Of a DNA stretch of 5,013 nt, positions 1 through 5,013 are shown in pieces. The DNA is from Verrucomicrobiota bacterium (GTDB taxonomy: Bacteria > Verrucomicrobiota > Verrucomicrobiia > Verrucomicrobiales > Akkermansiaceae). A model generated the notes under the pieces. The model saw only the letters and a list, made by a program, of their open reading frames with translations, ran no database searches and was not told where the DNA came from. The position numbers were made by a program, and so were the translations under genes. Within the stretch, counting starts at the first letter, position 1. Every line of letters begins with the position of its first letter. The DNA lies in the NCBI GenBank assembly GCA_008932955.1, contig WBXE01000178.1, positions 1-5,013 on the forward strand, read 5' to 3'.

Positions 1-331
1 CGACACTAGGCCGTTCCATCGCCATCTGGCAATATCCGATTGTGCCCCGGTGGGTGAAATTGGCGACTCCGGCCCGCCGGCCATGAGCCGCTTCCACGGA
101 GCGCCGGCTTGAGCCGGCATGCCGATGCGCAGCCAGTGGGTGATGACATGGCGCTTGCCATTGGCCCCCATGGTCCAGGCCGATGCCAATCTTGCCCTCC
201 ATTTTGGCAGGCCACCACTCGCCAGCAAGCTGGCTCGACTTGGCGGCAGCAAGCTGCCGCACTCCAAGTTTTGCGATTGCCTTGTGCTGCGCTTCCTGTC
301 GTTGTGGGGCCGCCCGCTTCTCCGCCGCCAT
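1..331 (-). CDS. Possible hypothetical protein, divergent from the helicase, cut by the left edge (weak)
   Basis: An ATG at 331-329 on the - strand opens a frame of 110 codons with no stop before the window edge. Its N-terminus is rich in Ala, Lys, Gln and Arg (MAAEKRAAPQRQEAQHKAIA), followed by a short repeated QLAA/QLAG segment that lies on the twin palindromes. I recognise no family. The middle part (around EWWPAKMEGKIGIGLDHGG) looks moderately protein-like, but the distal part, rich in His, Arg and Ser, does not, and another - strand frame looks about as plausible from roughly 170 leftwards. Its start codon would overlap the helicase start on the same CATG. This may well be a chance open frame in GC-rich DNA. 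Confidence 0.2.
   Translation of the reverse strand, partial: MAAEKRAAPQRQEAQHKAIAKLGVRQLAAAKSSQLAGEWWPAKMEGKIGIGLDHGGQWQAPCHHPLAAHRHAGSSRRSVEAAHGRRAGVANFTHRGTIGYCQMAMERPSV
103..118. repeat. Perfect short hairpin GCCGGC-TTGA-GCCGGC
   Basis: The six-base arms GCCGGC at 103-108 and 113-118 are exact reverse complements around a four-base loop, and T109/A112 could extend the pairing. There is no T-run on either side, so it does not look like a standard intrinsic terminator. It is the leftmost of several palindromes before the helicase and could be part of a REP-like element or a regulatory structure; the sequence alone does not say which. Confidence 0.55.
221..260. repeat. Twin hairpins sharing a CAGCAAGCTG core
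   Basis: Two perfect inverted repeats stand side by side. The first is GCCAGC (221-226), AA, GCTGGC (229-234). The second is GCGGCAGC (243-250), AA, GCTGCCGC (253-260). Both contain the identical 10-mer CAGCAAGCTG, at 223-232 and 247-256, so the copies are exactly 24 bases apart, while the outer arms differ but remain complementary. Arms that change together while a core is kept suggest structure matters, or that the pair came from a dispersed palindromic repeat. A 24-base period is also compatible with an eight-codon repeat in the weak - strand frame, where it reads QLAAAKSS followed by QLAG. Confidence 0.6.
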
Positions 332-2369
332 GGCCCGCCCCTACACGCTTCACCGCCCGCTTGTTGCCTCCGGCATCGATTACGTTGCCGCGCTCAATGC
401 CGAGCAATACGCCGCGGTGGCTTCGCCGCCGGGCAAGGCCTTGGTCATTGCTGGTGCCGGCTCTGGCAAGACCCGCACGCTGACGTACCGGGTGGCCTGG
501 TTGCTCGATCAGGGGGTTGAGGCGCGGCAAGTCCTGCTGCTCACGTTCACCAACAAGGCGGCACGCGAGATGGTCGGGCGGGTGCGCGACCTCATTGCCC
601 GCGACACCTCGGACTTGTGGGCGGGCACCTTTCACTCGATCGGCAGCCGCATCCTGCGCCGCCACGCCGAGGACCTCGGCTACACCCGCGCATTTTCTAT
701 CCTCGATCGCGACGATCAAAAGTCGATGATCTCCAAGGTGGTCGCCGCCTGTGACATCAATACCAAGGAACGCCGCTTTCCCAAGGCCGACGTGTTGGCC
801 TCCATCTTCAGTCTGATGGAAAACTCCGGTGCCAGCCTCGAACAGATCATCGCCACTAGCTATGACCGGTTTTACGATTGGCTCGATCAGATCGAACAAG
901 TCCGCCTTGGCTACATCGAAAAAAAGCGCGCCTCCAACGCCATGGACTTCGATGACCTGCTGGTGCTCACCGTGCGCCTGTTTGAGGAACGGCCGGAGGT
1001 GCTCGATATCTATCAAAAACGCTTTCGCCACATCCTCGTCGATGAGTATCAGGATACCAACCTGGTGCAGGGCCGCATGATCGATATGCTGGCAGGAGAG
1101 TCTAACAGCCTTATGGCTGTCGGCGACGATGCCCAGTCGATTTATTCATGGCGGGGCGCGGACATGGCGCACATTCTGGGTTTTCCCACGCGCTATGCCG
1201 GGGCGCAGGTATTCACGATCGACACCAACTACCGCAGCGCGCCGGAGTTGTTGGATCTATCAAACGCGGCGATCCGCGCCAACCAAGGCCGCTTTGAAAA
1301 GGACCTGCGGGCGGCGCGGCCGGCGGCCGGCGTTAGACCCGCGTTGGTGGCGCTCGCGGAGCCGCGGATGCAGGCGGCGTTTGTGGTGCAGCGGATGCTT
1401 GAGATGCACGATGCGGGCACCCCGTTGAGTGAGATGGCGGTGCTCTACCGCGCGCATTTCCATAGCCTGGAACTGCAGATGGAACTGACGGTGCGCAAAA
1501 TCCCCTTCGTCCTAACCAGTGGCTTGCGGTTTTTCGAGCAAGCTCACGTCAAGGATGTGTCGGCATTTTTGCGCTTCGTGGTCAACCGCCGCGACGAGGA
1601 AAGTTTCCTGCGCCTGGTGATGATGTTGCCAGGCTGTGGACCCGTCGCCGCCGACAAACTCTGGCGCGAATGGCTCGACACCGGCTGGGCCGCCCGCGAC
1701 GACCTGCCCGTCAAATTTTCCGAGGTCATGCTCGCCTTTAAAAAAGTGCCCAAAAAAGCCCTCAAGGCGTGGCAGCAATTGTGTTATACCCTCGACGAGC
1801 TCGCACCTAACGGGTTCCCGGCCAAGCCCGCGGCCATGATCTACAGCGTGCTGGAGGGCGTCTATAACGAGTACCTGGAAGCCAGCTTTGAAAATTTTGA
1901 GAGTCGTCACAGTGACTTGGACCAGCTCTCGCGCTATGGCGAAGGCTTCGAGGATATCGTCGAATTTCTCTCGCAACTATCATTGATGGGCTCCGTCGAT
2001 GGCGAACCGGGCGCCGCCGATGCTGCTGCCAACGAGGACAAGGTGACGCTCTCGTCGATCCATCAGGCCAAGGGCTTGGAATGGCAGGTGGTGTTTGTGA
2101 TTTGGCTGGTGGACGGCCAATTCCCTAACGGCCGCATCCTCGAGACCGAGGACCAACCCATGTTGGAAGAGGAACGACGGCTGTTTTACGTCGCCATCAC
2201 CCGCGCCAAGGACCACCTGTACCTCACCTATCCACAGACCAATCCCAAGTCCTACACCGGCGATGTGAGCTGCCGCCCGTCGCGCTTCCTCAACGACTTT
2301 CCACCTGAGTTGGTCGAGGAATGGGACGTCGCCAGCCCGGACCCATGGGGCGACGACACGCCGTTTTGA
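330..2369 (+). CDS. UvrD/PcrA/Rep-family ATP-dependent 3'-5' DNA helicase (SF1A)
   Basis: This is a complete 679-residue superfamily 1 helicase of the type that unwinds DNA 3' to 5' using ATP in repair, replication restart or removal of proteins from DNA; it would act in the cytoplasm on the chromosome. All motifs are visible in order: Q motif LNAEQYAAV (22-30), Walker A AGAGSGKT (41-48, Lys47), motif Ia LLTFTNKAAREM (70-81), Ib TFHSI (100-104), Walker B VDEYQDTN (237-244), motif III VGDDAQSIYSWRGA (264-277), motif IV TNYRS (299-303), motif V SSIHQAKGLEW (575-585) and motif VI EERRLFYVAITRAKDHL (614-630, Arg625). After motif VI only about 50 residues remain, shorter than the C-terminal tail of typical PcrA (about 720 residues). 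The ATG at 330 gives about 20 residues before the Q motif region, usual for the family. An upstream in-frame start at 183 would add an implausible Cys-rich leader. Motifs alone cannot separate UvrD, PcrA and Rep roles, so I give no symbol. Confidence 0.96.
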   Translation: MARPYTLHRPLVASGIDYVAALNAEQYAAVASPPGKALVIAGAGSGKTRTLTYRVAWLLDQGVEARQVLLLTFTNKAAREMVGRVRDLIARDTSDLWAGTFHSIGSRILRRHAEDLGYTRAFSILDRDDQKSMISKVVAACDINTKERRFPKADVLASIFSLMENSGASLEQIIATSYDRFYDWLDQIEQVRLGYIEKKRASNAMDFDDLLVLTVRLFEERPEVLDIYQKRFRHILVDEYQDTNLVQGRMIDMLAGESNSLMAVGDDAQSIYSWRGADMAHILGFPTRYAGAQVFTIDTNYRSAPELLDLSNAAIRANQGRFEKDLRAARPAAGVRPALVALAEPRMQAAFVVQRMLEMHDAGTPLSEMAVLYRAHFHSLELQMELTVRKIPFVLTSGLRFFEQAHVKDVSAFLRFVVNRRDEESFLRLVMMLPGCGPVAADKLWREWLDTGWAARDDLPVKFSEVMLAFKKVPKKALKAWQQLCYTLDELAPNGFPAKPAAMIYSVLEGVYNEYLEASFENFESRHSDLDQLSRYGEGFEDIVEFLSQLSLMGSVDGEPGAADAAANEDKVTLSSIHQAKGLEWQVVFVIWLVDGQFPNGRILETEDQPMLEEERRLFYVAITRAKDHLYLTYPQTNPKSYTGDVSCRPSRFLNDFPPELVEEWDVASPDPWGDDTPF

Positions 2370-2703
2370 CCACGCCCGCACAATTCCAGAATTCAGCCAA
2401 CAGCCTCGTTTTTGCTTGAGGCGAGCACGTTGGATTCCATAAAATTGTGGTAAATCGTGGCAATGAAACCACAGATTGCACGGATAATGAATGAGTTAGA
2501 AATTTTGTAGCGTTGCCCATTTGGGTGAGCCTGATATTTGATAGATCAAAACCCTCTTATCCGTGTAATCCTCTTCAATCCGTCTAATCCATGGTTCATC
2601 TTAGCTCAAGCATTGCCAGGATGCGGCTTTCGGATTGCAGTGGCCCGCGCAATTTGTGAAAATCGCACTTGGAAGCCGATGGGGACCTCGCTACGCTTGG
2701 CCC
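2370..2703. other. AT-richer intergenic spacer between helicase and aminopeptidase
   Basis: This 334-base spacer contains no credible gene. It is richer in A and T than the genes, especially from 2430 to 2600. A weak hairpin GCCTC (2403-2407) / GAGGC (2418-2422), with a T-rich 10-base loop, lies 34 bases after the helicase stop but has no T-run after it, so a terminator call is not supported. TGTGGT (2446-2451) can pair with ACCACA (2468-2473). The main structure is the GATTACACGGAT-type repeat described separately. The aminopeptidase promoter is probably in the right half, but no pair of boxes convinced me. There is no clear Shine-Dalgarno sequence before the ATG at 2704; the nearest G-run, at 2681-2684, is 20 bases upstream. 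Confidence 0.7.
2463..2599. repeat. Degenerate inverted and tandem repeat of GATTACACGGAT units
   Basis: The left arm, GATTGCACGGATAA (2474-2487), matches the reverse complement of TTATCCGTGTAATC (2557-2570) at 13 of 14 bases. The right side also holds two tandem units 19 bases apart, ATCCGTGTAATCC (2559-2571) and ATCCGTCTAATCC (2578-2590), identical at 12 of 13 bases. The match extends outward: ATGAAACCAC at 2463-2472 corresponds imperfectly to the reverse complement of the end of the right arm (ATGGTTCAT, 2591-2599). The whole is thus an imperfect inverted repeat of about 137 bases. From memory, similar CAGATTACACGGAT-like intergenic repeats occur in Verrucomicrobiota and some other phyla. 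It could be a relic of a dispersed or miniature element; no target site duplication is evident. Confidence 0.6.
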
Positions 2704-3804
2704 ATGCACGACCCCCGCATCGACGCGCTGGCCCGCCAATTGGTCCGCTATTCCACCTCGCTTAAAAAAGACGAGAAAGTCCTCATCGATTTGTTTGACG
2801 TGCCCGAGGCCATCGGCCTGGCGCTCATCCGTGAAGCACGGGCCAAGGGGGCGCTGCCATTTGTGCGGGTTCATCAGGCGCGGCTGACCCGCGAGTTGCT
2901 CAAAGGCGCGCAGGACGGCCAATACTCGCTGATGAGTAAGCAGCTGTTGGCGGAAATGCAGGAGATGGACGCCTACATCGCCATCCGCGGCGGTAGCAAC
3001 ATCGCCGAAACCTCGGACATACCCGTTGAACGCATGCAGCTGGCCATGAAGCATCTGCGGCCAGTGTTGGAATACCGGGTGAAAAAAACCAAGTGGAGTG
3101 TGTTGCGCTGGCCGAACCCGTCGATGGCCCAGCAAGCGGGCATGAGCACCGAGGCGTTCGAGGATTTCTATTTCAAAGTCTGCTTGCTCGATTACAAGGC
3201 GCTGGTCCCCGCCATGAACGCGCTGAAAAAACTCATGGATAAGACCGACCGCGTGGAGATCACCGGCCCTGGTACCGACCTGCGTTTTTCTATCAAAGGT
3301 ATCCCGGCCCTCATCAGCGCCGGTTGCTACAATGTGCCCGATGGCGAAGTATTCACCTCGCCGGTTCGCAATTCGGTGGAAGGATATATCAGCTACAACG
3401 CGCCCACGATCTATCAAGGCATCGGGTTCGATAGCATCCGCTTCGAGTTTTCCCAAGGCAAAATCGTCAAGGCGGAGGCAGGGGCCAAAACCAAAGCGCT
3501 CAACAAGATCCTCGATACCGATGAGGGCGCTCGCTACATCGGCGAATTCGCCCTGGGCCTCCATCCCTTGATTCTCGAGCCGATGCGCGATATCCTCTTC
3601 GACGAGAAAATCGCTGGCTCGTTCCACTTCACCCCCGGCCAGGCGTACGAGGACGCCGACAACGGCAACCGCTCGCAAATCCATTGGGACATCGTCAATA
3701 TCCAGCGCAAGGACTACGGCGGCGGCGAGATCCGCTTCGATGGCAAGCTCATCCGCAAGGACGGTCTGTTCCTGCCCAAGGCTCTAGCCAAACTCAATGG
3801 CTGA
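2704..3804 (+). CDS. M29-family metallo-aminopeptidase (AmpS/AmpT/PepS type)
   Basis: This is a complete 366-residue protein of the M29 (thermophilic aminopeptidase) family, which removes N-terminal amino acids from peptides using a two-metal centre, presumably in the cytosol as there is no signal peptide. The N-terminus (DPRIDALARQLVRYS, then KKDEKVLID) is typical of the family. The expected metal-binding and active-site residues are all present: Glu215 in PDGEVFTSP, Glu281 in GEFALG, His308 in GSFHF, Tyr315 in GQAYE, and His327 and Asp329 in IHWDIV. Spacing of the first two (66 residues), of His308-Tyr315 (7) and of His327-Asp329 (2) equals that in the Thermus enzyme as I recall it; the Tyr315-His327 gap is shorter (12 against about 24). 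The ATG at 2704 fits the family start; a TTG at 2635 would add 23 atypical residues. It is 334 bases after the helicase and convergent with the next gene, so it is probably transcribed alone. Confidence 0.93.
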   Translation: MHDPRIDALARQLVRYSTSLKKDEKVLIDLFDVPEAIGLALIREARAKGALPFVRVHQARLTRELLKGAQDGQYSLMSKQLLAEMQEMDAYIAIRGGSNIAETSDIPVERMQLAMKHLRPVLEYRVKKTKWSVLRWPNPSMAQQAGMSTEAFEDFYFKVCLLDYKALVPAMNALKKLMDKTDRVEITGPGTDLRFSIKGIPALISAGCYNVPDGEVFTSPVRNSVEGYISYNAPTIYQGIGFDSIRFEFSQGKIVKAEAGAKTKALNKILDTDEGARYIGEFALGLHPLILEPMRDILFDEKIAGSFHFTPGQAYEDADNGNRSQIHWDIVNIQRKDYGGGEIRFDGKLIRKDGLFLPKALAKLNG

Positions 3805-3933
3805 ACGGCCAATGAACCAGCCTTGTAGCGGCGCGTCTATGACCGCCGCTGCGTTAGAGATGCGCTATCTCATGCACATCGGCGCTCACAGATCGCCGCT
3901 ACAACACATCTCAGGTGCCCCCCGCCAGGCCAC
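3805..3933. other. Convergent intergenic region between aminopeptidase and PAS protein
   Basis: These 129 bases lie between two stop codons facing each other. About two thirds of the length is taken up by a compound palindrome (3823-3904). Any transcript from either gene would run into its hairpins, so it could act as a two-way transcript end, although neither side shows the T-run of a classical intrinsic terminator. The short frame that opens at 3797 on the + strand and crosses this region is not a credible gene. Confidence 0.65.
3823..3904. repeat. Compound palindromic element with 11-base perfect terminal inverted repeat
   Basis: The ends TTGTAGCGGCG (3823-3833) and CGCCGCTACAA (3894-3904) are perfect reverse complements. 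Three smaller hairpins lie inside. The first has arms AGCGGCG (3827-3833) and CGCCGCT (3844-3850), extended by GTC/GAC (3835-3837, 3841-3843) around a TAT loop with one bulged C. The second is GAGAT (3857-3861) / ATCTC (3867-3871) around GCGCT. The third is CGGCG (3880-3884) / CGCCG (3894-3898). The terminal arms can therefore pair either with each other or locally, giving two alternative folds. The build is like REP/BIME or miniature repeat elements. It sits between convergent genes, a common location for such repeats. Confidence 0.7.
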
Positions 3934-5013
3934 TCATGGAGCCTCTCCGGCGATGATTCGCTCCGTCGTGGCTATCGCGTACATGGCTCCGGCCTCGTCG
4001 AGCAGCGCGGTGGAGATGATAGAAACCTCTGTGACCCTGCCGTCTTTGGTTAGGCGCTGCGTGCGATACGGCTCCAGGATTTCGGCCCGGCTGAGCTGGG
4101 CGAGCTTGTCCAGCGCCCCCTCGCGCAGGTCCTGGGGGATCCGGTCGCGCACGTGCAGCAGGAGTGCCTCGGCCTCGCTCCAGCCATACATGCGCACCGC
4201 GCCCGGGTTCCACGCGATGATGCGGCCGTCCAGATCCTGGACGGTGACGGCATCGTGAGCGTCGCGCACGACCACCGCCAAGCGGAGCAAATCGTTGGCT
4301 TTGTGCAGCGCCTCTTGCATCCGCTTGCGCTCGGTGATGTCCTCGATCATGCAGAGATGGCGCGGATGCGCCTTGTCTTCGACACTCGTCGGCGCAATCG
4401 TCATGCTGATCCACACCGCTGTGCCGTCGCGCTGGAGATAACGCTTCTCGGTCTGAAAACCGCTGATTTTACCAGCATTCAGGTGTGCCATGTTGTACAG
4501 ATCTGTTTGGATATCATCCGGGTGGGTGATGCTCATCCAGTCGATGTGCGCCATTTCCTCCGGTGTTCTGCCGACGATTTTGGCGAATATGGGATTGACG
4601 TCGTAAAAATGGCCGTTGAGGGAATCGATCAGGGCGACTCCGAGCGGGGCCTCGACGAAGAGTCTTTTGAAGAGTTCCTCACTTTTGCGCAGGGCCTCTT
4701 CCACCTGCTGCATGTCGGTGATTTTGACATTCGCCTTTTTCAGCTCGTTAATGTCCACAAACGAGAGGACTGCACCCTCAATGACGTTTTCCGTCGTGCG
4801 GTAGGGCAGGATGCGCAGCAGATACCAGTGTCCCCGCGTTGTTTGCACTTCGCGCTCAATCGGAATTAACGAGTCCAAAACGCCGCGGAGATCCTCCTCC
4901 AGGGTGGAATAATTTTGCAGGCGAGTGCTGAAGTCGTGCACGTAGCGGCCGGCGTCCTCCAGAGTGACGTTGATGATTTCGGCAACGGGCGGGGTGAAGC
5001 GCAGGACGCGCAG
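3934..5013 (-). CDS. Multi-PAS signalling protein, probable C-terminal part of a CheB/CheR-PAS fusion (partial, cut by right edge)
   Basis: The frame runs in from the right edge without a start and ends at TGA (3936-3934), giving 359 visible residues. A GTG at 4941 is only an internal codon, because the frame is open and family-like beyond it. Visible residues 1-87 (RFTPPVAEIINV, EEDLRGVLDSL, PIEREVQTTRGHWYLLRILP, YRTTENVIEGAVLSFVDI) closely resemble the PAS domain that follows the CheR methyltransferase domain in CheB/CheR fusion sensors. A helical linker (about 88-115) leads to a second PAS domain (about 113-228, with NPIFAKIVGRTPEEM and the ending IEDITERKRMQEAL). A third follows (about 243-350, with IAWNPGAVRMYGWSEAEAL and IATTER). 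The protein stops nine residues after IATTER, so it has no histidine kinase or other output module at its C-terminus. Bound ligands cannot be inferred. The CheB and CheR parts are expected outside the window; that is inference from family architecture. Confidence 0.85.
   Translation of the reverse strand: MRVLRFTPPVAEIINVTLEDAGRYVHDFSTRLQNYSTLEEDLRGVLDSLIPIEREVQTTRGHWYLLRILPYRTTENVIEGAVLSFVDINELKKANVKITDMQQVEEALRKSEELFKRLFVEAPLGVALIDSLNGHFYDVNPIFAKIVGRTPEEMAHIDWMSITHPDDIQTDLYNMAHLNAGKISGFQTEKRYLQRDGTAVWISMTIAPTSVEDKAHPRHLCMIEDITERKRMQEALHKANDLLRLAVVVRDAHDAVTVQDLDGRIIAWNPGAVRMYGWSEAEALLLHVRDRIPQDLREGALDKLAQLSRAEILEPYRTQRLTKDGRVTEVSIISTALLDEAGAMYAIATTERIIAGEAP

Larger units (their letters stand above)
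1..329. other. Palindrome-rich upstream region without a secure gene
   Basis: No convincing gene can be assigned to this stretch. Reading frames on both strands are open for long distances, but that is common in GC-rich DNA and none gives a recognisable domain. What can be seen directly is a concentration of short perfect inverted repeats: 103-118, 221-234 and 243-260, plus a weaker GGCC-CGCC-GGCC at 71-82. It presumably contains the helicase promoter, but I could not pick convincing -35 and -10 boxes. There is no purine-rich ribosome binding site just before the ATG at 330; the preceding 20 bases are almost all pyrimidine and GC. The far left end could be the promoter region of a gene lying outside the window. 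Confidence 0.6.

Noticed and set aside
183..329. Longer N-terminus for the helicase from an ATG at 183
   Set aside because: The added 49 residues are Cys- and Ser-rich, resemble nothing in the family, and cover the palindrome region; the ATG at 330 gives the expected N-terminus.
920..926. A AAA AAG heptamer in the helicase reading frame, the same as the dnaX -1 slippery site
   Set aside because: A -1 shift would stop at 955, giving a truncated protein without motif II; I see no clear stimulatory structure, and GAA AAA AAG is an ordinary Glu-Lys-Lys run.
6..1031. Long open frame of 341 codons on the - strand
   Set aside because: It lies mostly antisense to the helicase, whose motifs are unmistakable; the translation has no domain character and is explained by GC-rich codon mirroring.
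1512..1976. Open frame of 154 codons on the - strand inside the helicase
   Set aside because: Antisense shadow of helicase coding sequence.
2403..2422. GCCTC/GAGGC hairpin after the helicase as an intrinsic terminator
   Set aside because: The stem is only five base pairs with a ten-base loop and is followed by GAGCACG, not a T-run.
2539..2550. TTGAT-AG-ATCAA palindrome as an operator
   Set aside because: A single five-base palindrome with no second copy and no promoter boxes to anchor it; easily due to chance in AT-rich spacer.
2596..3684. Open frame of 362 codons on the - strand
   Set aside because: Almost wholly antisense to the M29 aminopeptidase, which has all family residues; no recognisable domain in the antisense translation.
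3911..4414. Second - strand frame overlapping the end of the PAS gene, considered as a frameshifted continuation
   Set aside because: Its translation is low-complexity Arg/Gly/His/Ala with no PAS or kinase motif, and the main frame reads cleanly to its own stop after IATTER.
4153..4869. Open frame of 238 codons on the + strand
   Set aside because: Antisense to the PAS protein, whose frame shows clear PAS signatures throughout.
1..5013. CRISPR array, tRNA, rRNA, transposase or phage genes
   Set aside because: I found no regularly spaced direct repeats, no tRNA-like cloverleaf, no rRNA segment and no mobile-element protein on either strand.

Overview
The window carries three protein-coding genes of ordinary bacterial type. 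Two are complete and on the + strand, and one is cut by the right edge on the - strand. Three non-coding stretches around them are rich in inverted repeats. GC content is high in the genes and clearly lower in the spacer at about 2370-2640. The helicase N-terminus and motif variants, the lack of Shine-Dalgarno sequences at both visible starts, and the style of the intergenic repeats resemble what I remember of Verrucomicrobiota. That placement is inference from memory, not a search result.

Layout: (1) 1-329 has no secure gene. It holds three perfect short palindromes, two of which share the core CAGCAAGCTG exactly 24 bases apart, and a weak open frame on the - strand that would start on the same CATG as the helicase. 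(2) 330-2369 is a complete superfamily 1 DNA helicase of the UvrD/PcrA/Rep group with every helicase motif intact. (3) 2370-2703 is an AT-richer spacer containing a degenerate inverted and tandem repeat built on GATTACACGGAT-like units. (4) 2704-3804 is a complete M29-type metallo-aminopeptidase with all six expected metal and active-site residues. (5) 3805-3933 separates two convergent genes and contains a compound palindrome: an 11-base perfect terminal inverted repeat enclosing three smaller hairpins. (6) 3934-5013, - strand, is the C-terminal part of a multi-PAS signalling protein. Its visible start matches the PAS region that follows the CheR domain in CheB/CheR fusion proteins, and it ends on a PAS domain without a histidine kinase.

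The genes show no evident functional link: DNA repair or replication, peptide turnover, and sensory signalling. The + strand pair is separated by 334 bases, so they are probably independent transcription units, and the signalling gene is convergent to them. I see no evidence of a new defence, mobile or biosynthetic system. The most interesting material is the set of intergenic palindromes, which could belong to dispersed repeat families of this genome.
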